From assembly GCF_037969725.1 (NCBI RefSeq), contig NZ_CP150203.1, positions 1,938,001 through 2,002,000 on the forward strand: a DNA stretch of 64,000 nt. The letters are read 5' to 3'. Origin of the DNA: Paenibacillus sp. FSL W8-0426. Its GTDB lineage: Bacteria; Bacillota; Bacilli; Paenibacillales; Paenibacillaceae. The number at the start of each line of letters is the position of its first letter. The stretch's first letter is position 1. The translations under genes and the position numbers were made by a program. Shown in pieces: positions 27,738 through 36,183 of this stretch. The notes beneath the pieces are model-generated. The model was not told the origin of the DNA. It saw only the letters and a program-made list of their open reading frames with translations, and did not search any database.

Positions 27738-28427
27738 ATGACGAAAGAAACGACATTGCGCAAACCGGAAGCGATGATTTTTGACATGGATGGAACGCTG
27801 TTTCAGACGGAAACATTGTTGATGCCCGCGTATCACCGTCTGTTCGATACGCTTAGAGCCGAAGGACATTTTGAAGGAGAAACGCCGCCGGAGGAGCGAA
27901 TGCTCGGCAGTCTAGGCATGCTGCTGGAGGATATCTGGAAGGTCGTCATGCCGGACGCTTCCGAGGCAGCCCATCGCCGCGCGGACGAACTGCTGCTTCA
28001 GTTGGAGATTGAAGGGCTCGATGGGGGCGATTCTCGACTATATCCGCAGGTCAAAGAGACGCTGGAAGCGCTGAAGGAACAGGGCGTGCGCCTGTTCGTG
28101 GCGAGCAACGGGCTGGAGGATTACGTGAAAGGCGTAGCTTTTGCCCACGAAATCATGCCGCTGTTTGAAGGTGTGTATAGCGCAGGCCAATACAAGACGC
28201 CATCCAAGGTCGATCTTGTGCAGATCTTGCTCAAGAAGCACCACATTCAGGATGCCTGGATGGTCGGAGACCGTTCCTCGGACGTCGAGGCGGGCAAGAT
28301 GAACGGACAGACCGTCATCGGCTGCGCCTATGCCGGGTTCGGCCGCGATGAGGAGTTGGCCGGATCGGATGTGTTGATCTCCGACTTTACGGAATTGCTG
28401 GGCTTGTATCGGAATGCTGCAGAATAA
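27738..28427 (+). CDS. HAD-superfamily hydrolase
   Basis: Phosphatase of 229 residues of the HAD type with a cap domain. Motif I FDMDGTLFQTE carries the nucleophile and general acid, motif II is VASNGLED, the conserved lysine is in YKTPSKVD, and motif IV is MVGDRSSDVEAGKMNG. Substrate unknown; phosphoglycolate or sugar-phosphate phosphatases look like this. GAAAGGA before the ATG at 27738 favours this start over one at 27684. Confidence 0.9.
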   Translation: MTKETTLRKPEAMIFDMDGTLFQTETLLMPAYHRLFDTLRAEGHFEGETPPEERMLGSLGMLLEDIWKVVMPDASEAAHRRADELLLQLEIEGLDGGDSRLYPQVKETLEALKEQGVRLFVASNGLEDYVKGVAFAHEIMPLFEGVYSAGQYKTPSKVDLVQILLKKHHIQDAWMVGDRSSDVEAGKMNGQTVIGCAYAGFGRDEELAGSDVLISDFTELLGLYRNAAE

Positions 28428-28548
28428 CTACGTCATGCACGATTGCTGTATGTTCAGCTTGACCATTGAATCGCGATCATCGCTGTATTGCGATTCGCTT
28501 CATTGGACGGCAGACGCGCTTATGGATCGTTGAGGCTGCTTTACTCCA

Positions 28549-28593
28549 AAAAGGATCGGGAACTCTGGAATGCCAGAGTTCCCGATCCTTTTT
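28549..28593. terminator. Strong bidirectional terminator
   Basis: An 18-bp perfect stem reading AAGGATCGGGAACTCTGG on one arm with an AATG loop, flanked by A and T runs. It lies between the HAD gene (plus) and the last ATP-grasp gene (minus). Confidence 0.92.
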
Positions 28594-28604
28594 CGGTGAC
28601 GGGG

Positions 28605-29840
28605 TTATCTCGTTCTTCTCTTCTTTCTAGACGGGGTGCCTCTGCGTATGGCCGGTGTGGCTGGTTTGACTGGTGTGACTGGTTTGACTGGTGTGACTGG
28701 TTTGGTCGGTGCGGCTGTTTTTGGGCGCGATGAGGTCGAAGAAACGGGACGATGCCGGTAAAGCCACAAGGCATATTCCAACGGCTGGGTGATGGCTTTT
28801 TCATATATTTCGCTTTCCCCGATTCTGGAAAAAACTTCGCGTGCCGGCTTCGGGTTGACCTCGAGCAAGTAGATTTGCCCGCTTTTGTCTATGGCCAGAT
28901 CGAGCGCCAATTCGCAGAGGGCGCCATAGGTTTCCTCGAGAAAGGAAGCGATAGCAATGCCGAATTTTTCGGCGGTGCTCGCAATTTCGGCCTGCTTCTC
29001 CTCTTCCGGAATCCATTGTTTCATGAGCCGCTTCATTTCAATGGCTTGGCCGCCGCCGTGAAGATTGGAGGTGACGCTCTTTTCCGCCCCGATCCTTCCG
29101 GCACAACCGGTGAATTCCCATTCCCCCTCGCCGTTTTTCTGAACAAGCATGCGATAGTCGTGCACGCGCTGGTTGGGGAGCTGAAGCTGGATCCCTTGCT
29201 GCACGAGATATTTGTCCTTCATGTCCCAGTGCTGCAAAAGGGCTCCGAGGCGAGACATATGCACATTGCGCGGCGTGATGATTTGTCGTTTCTGGTTCCG
29301 TCCGCGTACCAGAACCGTGTTGGGCTCCTTGTTGCTGTGTTCGATGCGCAGAATGCCGCGACCGCCCGTGCCGTTGATCGGTTTGAGATAGATTAGCGGG
29401 TAGGTTTTCAACATTCGGTTCACGTCCGACATATCCTGAAACAGGCAGGTATCGGGAAGGTGTTCCCGAAAAGCGGCTTTGGTTGCAAGGAGCTGGTGAA
29501 TGGTCCATTTGTTGCGCAAGGGGCGGTTCAAATACAAAAGATGTCCGTATTTTTTGCGGAAATCCTGCAATTGTACAAACCGGTGGTTTCTCTGGATCCG
29601 GCAGCGGTCAAAGATCAGGTCCGGGAATGAACGCCATTCCCTGGACCAGCCTTTTCCCGGATTATAAACCATCGCATTGATATGCTTGCCGCCGGAATGA
29701 ACGTCTGCCGGCGTGAATACGTACACATCCAGTCCCCGCTTTCGACCTTCCAGTATCATCTTGCGGTAAATGCCTCGCTCCTCCAAGCCGCGATGATCGT
29801 TCAAATATAGCGTCATGATGCCGAGAACAGGTGAGGACAC
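28605..29840 (-). CDS. YheC/YheD-type ATP-grasp protein 1 (last of five), with PVTPVK tail
   Basis: Endospore coat-associated YheC/YheD family member, 411 residues. The ATP-grasp fold shows YPLIYLKPINGTGGRGILRI, KYLVQQGIQL, RVHDYRMLVQKN, the glycine turn SNLHGGG and the metal-binding end YLLEVNPKP. The last 50 residues are low-complexity: PTKPVTPVKPVTPVKPATP then RRGTPSRKKRRTR, very basic and probably disordered. AAGGTGA is well spaced for a GTG at 29840. The reaction, by fold, would be ATP-driven joining of a carboxylate to an amine; the substrates are not known. Confidence 0.88.
   Translation of the reverse strand: MSSPVLGIMTLYLNDHRGLEERGIYRKMILEGRKRGLDVYVFTPADVHSGGKHINAMVYNPGKGWSREWRSFPDLIFDRCRIQRNHRFVQLQDFRKKYGHLLYLNRPLRNKWTIHQLLATKAAFREHLPDTCLFQDMSDVNRMLKTYPLIYLKPINGTGGRGILRIEHSNKEPNTVLVRGRNQKRQIITPRNVHMSRLGALLQHWDMKDKYLVQQGIQLQLPNQRVHDYRMLVQKNGEGEWEFTGCAGRIGAEKSVTSNLHGGGQAIEMKRLMKQWIPEEEKQAEIASTAEKFGIAIASFLEETYGALCELALDLAIDKSGQIYLLEVNPKPAREVFSRIGESEIYEKAITQPLEYALWLYRHRPVSSTSSRPKTAAPTKPVTPVKPVTPVKPATPAIRRGTPSRKKRRTR
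28654..28707. repeat. Three tandem 18-bp repeats inside ATP-grasp gene 1
   Basis: Unit GGTGTGACTGGTTTGACT (plus-strand reading) repeated three times at 28654, 28672 and 28690, with two or three substitutions. It encodes the six-residue repeat PVTPVK on the minus strand and could vary in copy number between strains. Confidence 0.85.
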
Positions 29841-29878
29841 AAACAATCACCTTCTTTAGCGGTTATTCCTTTCCAAGT

Positions 29879-30982
29879 TCATTTGGGTTGGCGGGCCAGG
29901 TAAGTGCTGTATTGAAATATGCGTTCCAGCGATCGGCGGCGAATCTGGGGCTCATCGAATTTCATCGGCTTGGCGTTTGCCTCGAAAAACCAAAGCTCGC
30001 CAATAACGTCTATGCCGAGATCCATCGACATTTCGCCCAGCGTGCTTCCCGATCCACGCTCGATCTGCTTGGCGATCATGATCGACGTGGATTTGACTCG
30101 TTTCATCAGTGTTGCAGTCATTTCTTCTCCAAAGAGATCGGCCAGCAGCTTTTCCGGATCCTCCACGCTGCCTCCGCGGGGAACATGGGTCGTAATGCTG
30201 CGGGAACCCGCCAGCCTGGCACCGATTCCGGTTACGCTCCAGTGGCCTTTCCCGTTTTTTTGCACGAGCACGCGCAAGTCGAAAGGACGTTTGCCGGAGG
30301 AAGCCAATTCAATGCCTTGCTGCAGGATATAGGGCGTTCGGCCGGACTCCTGGCGCACGCGTGCCCACAGTTTTTGGAGCGTGATGGCCTTATACGTGGT
30401 GCTTCGTCTTTTGCTTTGGATTTTGAGTTTGTAGGGAAATTGATCCTTCTCCTGAAACTTGAGCATCATGATCCCTTTGCCCGCTTTCCCGCTTTCCGGC
30501 TTCAAATAAAGGTAAGGGTACTGCTGCAGCACTTTGCCCAGACCGGATGCGCTGCGCATCCGGCGGGTGTATGGAACGAGCTGTCGGGTCGTCTTCGATT
30601 TTTTCAGCCATTCGAAGAGATTCCATTTATTGAAGTAAAACGGGTTATACAGGCTGACGCCGGATTGAAGGCATTCTGCGATTTTGCGCTGGACAAACGG
30701 CTTGCTTTCATCCTCGCGGCTCGGGATGCGATTATACAACACATGAGGCAAAGGAAAGAGCTGTGAAATCCATCGTTTGCTTCCTTTGCCAAGCGTGTAG
30801 CCTTTGACGGTGGGACCGCTCATATCCAAGTCGCGGACGGTCACGACGTATGCCAAACAACCCATATTTTCACCGGTGTTTATGATATCCTCGAAATTTT
30901 GATGGTTTCCCCTGAACATTCGCTGAGGATCATGCATGGTCAGTATGGCAATGACAGGTTTGAAATCATCGTGCAGGCTCAT
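29879..30982 (-). CDS. YheC/YheD-type ATP-grasp protein 2
   Basis: Second-to-last of the five paralogues, 367 residues, about the length of B. subtilis YheC. It begins MSLHDDFKPVIAILTMHD and shows YPYLYLKPESGKAGKGIMML, PYILQQGIEL, RPFDLRVLVQKNGKG, THVPRGGSV and LWFFEANAKP. The ATG at 30982 overlaps the stop of the previous gene (TGATG), so the two are coupled. A frame open to 31123 runs over the previous gene and is not used. Confidence 0.9.
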   Translation of the reverse strand: MSLHDDFKPVIAILTMHDPQRMFRGNHQNFEDIINTGENMGCLAYVVTVRDLDMSGPTVKGYTLGKGSKRWISQLFPLPHVLYNRIPSREDESKPFVQRKIAECLQSGVSLYNPFYFNKWNLFEWLKKSKTTRQLVPYTRRMRSASGLGKVLQQYPYLYLKPESGKAGKGIMMLKFQEKDQFPYKLKIQSKRRSTTYKAITLQKLWARVRQESGRTPYILQQGIELASSGKRPFDLRVLVQKNGKGHWSVTGIGARLAGSRSITTHVPRGGSVEDPEKLLADLFGEEMTATLMKRVKSTSIMIAKQIERGSGSTLGEMSMDLGIDVIGELWFFEANAKPMKFDEPQIRRRSLERIFQYSTYLARQPK

Positions 30983-32355
30983 CAAATGTCGTCCCTCTTC
31001 CGGAACTTGCTTAAATACAGGCAGTGTTCCAAAATGTGCTCCACCGACGATTTGCCCTCCATTCGGAGGGAAGGGTGTCGGAATATGGAGCGTCCGGGTT
31101 TGGCGTTCGCTTCGAACATCCATACGTGCTCCTCCTGATCAATGCCCAGATCAAAGCCAAGTTCACCAATGAGATGCTGGTGTTGATTTTCGATCGCCTG
31201 GGCCAATGTGATGGCGACGGATTTGGCTTGCTGAAGAACCTCGCTTGCGCGGTCGCCGAAATTCTGGCTGAGCGCCTTTTCTGGGGTCATCAGGGAACCG
31301 CCGTTCTTGATATGTGTGGTGACGCTGCCGCGGCCAGCCTTTTTGGCACCGATCCCCACAACGACCCATTGGTTGTTCCCGTTCTTGTGCATATGAAAGC
31401 GAAAATCGATCGGGCAATGGTCAATCTCGATCAGCCGGATGCCTTGCTGAACGACATAACCGCGCAAGTGTCTGCCATGTTTCCCCTGAAGCATGCGCAT
31501 GAGGCCGTTGAAGGAACCGAAGCGCATCAGGACATTTCCCTTTTTTGTACGGTAACGTGCAAAATAGCCGCGTTTGGGCGAATAGGTCAGGCGATAGATC
31601 CCGTTGCCGAGGCTGCCTGCCGTAGGTTTGTAATATACGAATTGATGGCGTTCCAGCATGTCTTTCATCTGTTCCACCGTCGGATTCGTGATGGATTCCG
31701 GGATATGAAGGCTAGCGGCCGGTTCGTTTTCGAGCAATTTGTAGATATCCGATTTATTGAAGAAGCTCCAGTTAAAGAACGGGATTTTGCGCCGGATGAA
31801 TCGTTCCCGCAGCTGGTTGATTGCAGGGGAAAAGTCCGAACGGCGGCTGGGCAGACGGTTATACACCACGTCCGGCAAAGGCACGGTTTTGCGGGTGAAT
31901 CCGCCGCTGCTGCTCAGAAAGAAACCGTTCACTGTTTCGTTTTGCCAGTTGATGTCCCGGGGCGTAAAGGCGAAAATATAGGATTTCCGGCTCCCTTCGC
32001 GGAGCAGTTGCTTGATGAATGCGGTACGTGAACCGAACGGATTGGAACTGCTGGCCATACCGTCGGTAAGGATCCCGATCAGCGGACCAAGTTGAACTTC
32101 GTCATTTTGCAAATTGCGGAGGTAGACGCTGCTCCTCTTCGGAACGTTCATCAGGTTGCGAATGCCTGAGGCAAGATATAGATGTTTGCCTGCTTTTCGG
32201 ATTGGCTTGATGGTTGCCGGCACCCGGTCCCTCCCAAATCGCAGATGAATCTTTTTTTTGCCGGACAGATTCAGGCTTTTCATTAACGAACTGGATACAT
32301 AAATCACTTTATCCGGTTGCTGCGTGAAATGCAGGTTGCAAGTGGTCAAACTCAT
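30982..32355 (-). CDS. YheC/YheD-type ATP-grasp protein 3, long form
   Basis: Long paralogue of 457 residues, like B. subtilis YheD. An extra N-terminal domain of about 90 residues (IYVSSSLMKSLNLSGKKKI, then GPLIGILTDG) precedes the ATP-grasp part: FVYYKPTAGSLGNGIYRL, GYVVQQGIRLI, PIDFRFHMHKNG, THIKNGGSL, HVWMFEANAKPGRS. AGGAGG precedes the ATG. Confidence 0.9.
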   Translation of the reverse strand: MSLTTCNLHFTQQPDKVIYVSSSLMKSLNLSGKKKIHLRFGRDRVPATIKPIRKAGKHLYLASGIRNLMNVPKRSSVYLRNLQNDEVQLGPLIGILTDGMASSSNPFGSRTAFIKQLLREGSRKSYIFAFTPRDINWQNETVNGFFLSSSGGFTRKTVPLPDVVYNRLPSRRSDFSPAINQLRERFIRRKIPFFNWSFFNKSDIYKLLENEPAASLHIPESITNPTVEQMKDMLERHQFVYYKPTAGSLGNGIYRLTYSPKRGYFARYRTKKGNVLMRFGSFNGLMRMLQGKHGRHLRGYVVQQGIRLIEIDHCPIDFRFHMHKNGNNQWVVVGIGAKKAGRGSVTTHIKNGGSLMTPEKALSQNFGDRASEVLQQAKSVAITLAQAIENQHQHLIGELGFDLGIDQEEHVWMFEANAKPGRSIFRHPSLRMEGKSSVEHILEHCLYLSKFRKRDDI

Positions 32356-32407
32356 GATTTATCCTCCTATCCTGAAAATATCCTTCAAGGCAAGCCGGCG
32401 ACACGCC

Positions 32408-33592
32408 TTAGCTGCCGTGATTCCGGATGGGTTTCAGGCCAGCTATGCTGGATGTATTCGGCATTTTCGTTGGACGGTAAACGTCAGCGAGAACATGTTG
32501 CTGCAGCAGATAACGGGCATAGGCAAGCGGCCGGGTATGGACCCTTCGAAATAACTGCGGGTCATCTGCTTTTGCAAACGAGGAGCGGCCCGGTTTGGAG
32601 TTGGCTTCAAGCAGCCACAGGCGCCCATCGGAGTCCGCTCCGAAATCGAGGCCCAACTCGGCGAGTCTGCCGAAGTGCCTTTCCAACAGCGGGGGGATCC
32701 GGCCCGCGGCCTGCTTTATTTGTTCAAGCAATGCATTTGCTTCGGAAGCTCCGAACCGGTCTTGGAGATAAGGAAGCGCAGGGTAGGCCTTCCCGCCGCC
32801 ATGAAGGTTGGACGTCAGTGTTTTCTCCGGGCCCTCCCGTACCATACATCCCGTGAGCAACCAGCGTCCGCGGCCGTCTTTCTGCATCAGCGCCCGAATA
32901 TCGAACGGACGTCCATGATGGCTAAGGTCAAGGTAAGGCTGTATCAGAAGCCTGCGTCGGGAGCTGCAGGCATGAAGCCGGGAGGATACGCGTTCGGGCG
33001 TTTGAAATAGCCAATGAAACGGCTCGTTGGAATGGTTGCGGCCGTCGATGACCCAAGTGGACGGCTCGGTGCCGCGAGCCAGGCGAAAGGTGTTTTTCCC
33101 GTGTGTTCCGGACACGGGCTTGAAGAACAGGCCCTGCGGCCATCGTTCCAGCCAAGTCTCCCACCGAACGTGCGGTTGAAACAGCGCCGTCTGGGGAAGA
33201 AGCTCTTTCGTTTCCGAATCACGGCTTAGAATCTGATGCACCTTCCATTTGCCGGGCAGTGAAGCGGACCAGTACGTCGTTCTTGCTCCAGGGCCAGGAG
33301 CGCTCAGCTGCTGTCTCCACGTCTGGGGCAATGGCTGCAGACTGCGATCCATCACCAGCTTGGTTGCAGGCAGAGGCACGGCTCTCCACTGATCATCAAC
33401 GTAAACGAATCCTTGCTTCGGCAATGCTGCTTGGTTGTCATCAGGCAACGGAAGCACAACGATGCGAATTCCGTAAGGCCCGCTCTCCAGACTAAGCCGG
33501 CGGCAGAAGGGTTCATCCGAAAAGGAAGGTGAGCCAGCTGCTTCACGGACCAGAATCGTCAGGATGTCGGGCGGGAAAGTTCGGTTTGGCAA
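32408..33592 (-). CDS. YheC/YheD-type ATP-grasp protein 4
   Basis: Most diverged of the five, 394 residues. The N-terminus PNRTFPPDILTILVREAAGS lacks the long domain of copies 3 and 5. The ATP-grasp core is kept: GLFFKPVSGTHGKNTFRL, RLLIQPYLDL, RPFDIRALMQKDGRG, SNLHGGGKA, LWLLEANSKPGRSS. The start is a TTG at 33592, 8 bases after GGAGGTG. It is richer in G and C than copies 3 and 5. Confidence 0.88.
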   Translation of the reverse strand: MPNRTFPPDILTILVREAAGSPSFSDEPFCRRLSLESGPYGIRIVVLPLPDDNQAALPKQGFVYVDDQWRAVPLPATKLVMDRSLQPLPQTWRQQLSAPGPGARTTYWSASLPGKWKVHQILSRDSETKELLPQTALFQPHVRWETWLERWPQGLFFKPVSGTHGKNTFRLARGTEPSTWVIDGRNHSNEPFHWLFQTPERVSSRLHACSSRRRLLIQPYLDLSHHGRPFDIRALMQKDGRGRWLLTGCMVREGPEKTLTSNLHGGGKAYPALPYLQDRFGASEANALLEQIKQAAGRIPPLLERHFGRLAELGLDFGADSDGRLWLLEANSKPGRSSFAKADDPQLFRRVHTRPLAYARYLLQQHVLADVYRPTKMPNTSSIAGLKPIRNHGS

Positions 33593-33621
33593 CGGTTCAA
33601 CACCTCCAGCGGAATTCGCCT

Positions 33622-34989
33622 CTAGAAACCGGCGAGATACGTCGAATATTCAAGCATCGCCTTCACGGAAGGCCGGATCTTGCTATCTTTCAACGGAGTA
33701 TTATCATTTTTGGACGGCTTGGAGTTGACTTCCAGCAGCCAGACGCGTCCGTTCGTATCGAAGGCCAGATCGACGCCGAGCTCTCCGAAATGGGCGGGAA
33801 TGGAGCTTTCGATGCCTTTGGCGATATCCAATGCCGCTTGTTTCAGGTTGGCGTAAGCTGAGGATTTGACGGAAGAAGACAATGAGGTCCGGGACACGGC
33901 TTCTTTGACCGTGCTCAGCGACCCGCCCCTGGCGAGATTGGAAACATAATGGCTGCCACCCGCAATCCGTGCCACGATGGACGTTACATTCCATTTGCCG
34001 GTACGGTTTTTCTGAACAAGTGCACGAAAATCGACGGGTCTGCCGTTATTGTCGATCAGATTCAGGCCTTGTTGGATTTGATATCGCGTGGATTTGTTTT
34101 TGCCGGATACGCTGGCATACAATTTATCCAGCGACGAGTACGTTTGCTTCCGTGTACCGCCAACGCCGGTCGTAAGGGTCAGGAAGCTTCCATCATTTTG
34201 CCGGGTGACCCGAATGATGCCTTTGCCCAGCGACCCGCGTACAGGCTTCAGGAACACGACCGGGTATCGGCCGCACATGGTTTTCAGCGTGGCCGCGCTT
34301 TTGAGCAAATGCGACTCGGGAAGGACGCGTTTGAGCGATGAAACGGACTTCAAGGCATCGAACACTTCGTTTTTGTCCAGAAACTTTTCGTTGAAGGTTT
34401 GGGTGCCGTAGAGTGATTTTACTTCTTTGATGAAATGCTGTACGCTAGGTTTGTTCTCGAGTTTCCGGGACGTGAGACGGTTGTTGACGACATCTGCAAT
34501 GGGCAGCTCCTTTTTTTTCCAGCCGTCATCGTATACCCAGCCCTGCATGCGGCCTTGAATATCTCCGATATCCTCTGTGGTGAAGAAGGATACATAGGCG
34601 CCTTTCTTGCGGCATGCATTCACCAATTCCCGGCAAAACATGGTGATGGAGCCGAAAGGCCGATCGGGCTGATCGGGGTAATCCCGGCTTACCAATACAC
34701 AGATGAATGGACCGAGGCGAAGCGTGCGGCTGCCTGGACGATAGGACATTTTCAAGACTGAACCGTGAATCAGGCCGGTTCTGCTGGCTACAGTTTGATT
34801 GATCCGCAGGCCGTCATACTTTGGCACGGGAATTACGGTGACTTCACTGCGGAAAGAACCGAATTGCAGCTTTAGCGGTCGACCAGAAGGGATTTTAAGT
34901 GTCTTGAGCACCCCTTCGCCCAGCATGATGACGTCGTCCTGCAGGATGCCCGAGCCGATGACCTGTATCGTTACTTTTTTAGTGGACAT
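33622..34989 (-). CDS. YheC/YheD-type ATP-grasp protein 5 (first in operon), long form
   Basis: First gene of the five-gene run, 455 residues. N-terminal domain STKKVTIQVIGSGILQDD to about residue 90, then YPVVFLKPVRGSLGKGIIRV, YQIQQGLNLI, RPVDFRALVQKN, SNLARGGSL and VWLLEVNSKPSKND. GGAAGGAG lies 7 bases before the ATG at 34989; the frame is open to 35079 but this start has the ribosome site. By family knowledge YheC/YheD are expressed in the mother cell during sporulation. Confidence 0.9.
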   Translation of the reverse strand: MSTKKVTIQVIGSGILQDDVIMLGEGVLKTLKIPSGRPLKLQFGSFRSEVTVIPVPKYDGLRINQTVASRTGLIHGSVLKMSYRPGSRTLRLGPFICVLVSRDYPDQPDRPFGSITMFCRELVNACRKKGAYVSFFTTEDIGDIQGRMQGWVYDDGWKKKELPIADVVNNRLTSRKLENKPSVQHFIKEVKSLYGTQTFNEKFLDKNEVFDALKSVSSLKRVLPESHLLKSAATLKTMCGRYPVVFLKPVRGSLGKGIIRVTRQNDGSFLTLTTGVGGTRKQTYSSLDKLYASVSGKNKSTRYQIQQGLNLIDNNGRPVDFRALVQKNRTGKWNVTSIVARIAGGSHYVSNLARGGSLSTVKEAVSRTSLSSSVKSSAYANLKQAALDIAKGIESSIPAHFGELGVDLAFDTNGRVWLLEVNSKPSKNDNTPLKDSKIRPSVKAMLEYSTYLAGF

Positions 34990-35017
34990 CTCGGATCTCC
35001 TTCCGGGCGGCAACTTG

Positions 35018-35215
35018 ATGTCTGATGTTAAAGTTGAAGCGGCATCTGAACATGGATGTGCTTCATCATATGAGGACATAAATCCCTTGGTGATTGACCC
35101 ATTTGGATTAAATGCAATCTATGTATCGAGCGACGCGGCGGTTAGGCATGGACAGGCGCAGCTGATGGATGTGTATCCGCGTGTTGCAGGTGAATGGACG
35201 TTTCGATGGAAATGA
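35018..35215 (+). CDS. Possible small gene, 65 residues, unknown
   Basis: An ATG at 35018 opens 65 codons ending 46 bases before yheA. The product has an ordinary, non-repetitive composition (PLVIDPFGLNAIYVSSD, GQAQLMDVYPRVAGEWTF) and there is no gene on the other strand in this part to explain it as a shadow. The ribosome site is weak (GGGCGG). I do not recognise the protein. Placed next to yheA and divergent from the ATP-grasp operon, it could be part of the same sporulation locus, or spurious. Confidence 0.35.
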   Translation: MSDVKVEAASEHGCASSYEDINPLVIDPFGLNAIYVSSDAAVRHGQAQLMDVYPRVAGEWTFRWK

Positions 35216-35261
35216 AAATGAACGAAGTAGGCCGTAACGGCGAATCAAGGAGGAAATGAAC

Positions 35262-35609
35262 ATGAACATTTACGACAAGGCCAACGAGTTGGCAAAAGCA
35301 TTGAAAGAAAGCAGCGAAGTGACGGAGATCACTTCGGCGATGAAGCTGATCGAAGCGGATCCGGAAGCCAAAAGCATGCTGGACAATTTCCGTACGCAGC
35401 AGATGGAGCTGCAGCAGCGCATGATGAGCGGTGACATGCCTGCTCCCGAAGAAATGGAGAAAATGGAGAAATTGTTCGAGGTACTCAGCCTCAACTTGAA
35501 CATTCGCCGCTTGTTCGATGCAGAGCGCCGTCTGAGCGTAATCATCGAGGATGTTAACAAAATTATTTCTGACAGCCTGAGCCATCTGTACGGAGGCCCG
35601 CAAGCGTAA
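35262..35609 (+). CDS. yheA: YlbF/YmcA-family protein YheA
   Basis: Small helical protein of 115 residues, YheA/UPF0342 branch of the YlbF/YmcA family. NIYDKANELAKALKESSEV, then DPEAKSMLDNFRTQQMELQQ and RLFDAERRLSVIIEDVNKII match. Its relatives YlbF and YmcA are part of the RNase Y specificity complex; YheA's own role is not established. In B. subtilis it sits beside yheB-yheC-yheD, and the link to the yhe ATP-grasp genes is kept here. AAGGAGG at 35247-35253 favours the ATG at 35262 over 35256. Confidence 0.9.
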   Translation: MNIYDKANELAKALKESSEVTEITSAMKLIEADPEAKSMLDNFRTQQMELQQRMMSGDMPAPEEMEKMEKLFEVLSLNLNIRRLFDAERRLSVIIEDVNKIISDSLSHLYGGPQA

Positions 35610-35707
35610 TCGGGGACGTTTCGTGTACAAACCTTTCATAATGCATGGCCTGCGTTCATAGACTAGAGATATAGAGTCTACCAAGGACGCGAAGGAGCTG
35701 TGTAACC

Positions 35708-35992
35708 GTGAAAAGGTTTAAAAAAGTAAAACATGTTGTCTACCTGCTGATTGCCTTGTCTATGCTTGTCATTGCACTGCCGCGAATTTCCTTTGCAGGC
35801 GGAATGGACTGGGTGAACGTTTTCGGCATCGTTTGGGTGCTGTTCTCCCTGCTCGTCATCGCCGCGCATCTTCATTTCATCCTTGGTGTGGATGAGGAGA
35901 AGAAGCGGGCGCTGGAAGCCGTACGGCGCGCCAAAATGCGTCAGTGGGAAATTAAACTGCTGGACAAGCAGGAGCAGGGAAAATCGGTATAA
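35708..35992 (+). CDS. Small membrane protein of unknown function
   Basis: Protein of 94 residues starting at a GTG after AAGGAG. Two hydrophobic segments (VVYLLIALSMLVIALP and VFGIVWVLFSLLVIAAHLHF) are followed by a charged, probably cytosolic helix (EEKKRALEAVRRAKMRQWEIK). I do not recognise the family. It may be co-transcribed with yheA, 98 bases upstream. Confidence 0.6.
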   Translation: MKRFKKVKHVVYLLIALSMLVIALPRISFAGGMDWVNVFGIVWVLFSLLVIAAHLHFILGVDEEKKRALEAVRRAKMRQWEIKLLDKQEQGKSV

Positions 35993-36011
35993 TCTGCGTA
36001 TTGCTTGCCTG

Positions 36012-36058
36012 AAAAAGGCCGGGCTCCCATTCCGTGTGGTAGGGAGCCCGGCCTTTTT
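36012..36058 (+). terminator. Strong terminator after the small membrane protein gene
   Basis: AAAAAGGCCGGGCTCCC / GGGAGCCCGGCCTTTTT around a 13-base loop. Confidence 0.92.
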
Positions 36059-36183
36059 CCATATTGCCAAAGATAATCCGGGCACGATGCTTAGGGACAA
36101 CATGTCGGACATGGGGTTATTTTCCTAAAGCCGTGTTATAATAGATACAGAATAATACAGATTCATCTTCGGGGGTGGTACAG

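Noticed and set aside
28654..28707. Repeat array considered as a CRISPR
   Set aside because: Units are contiguous without spacers and encode a protein repeat in frame.
35142..35684. 180-codon minus-strand frame opposite yheA
   Set aside because: Shadow of yheA, which has a good ribosome site and clear family match.
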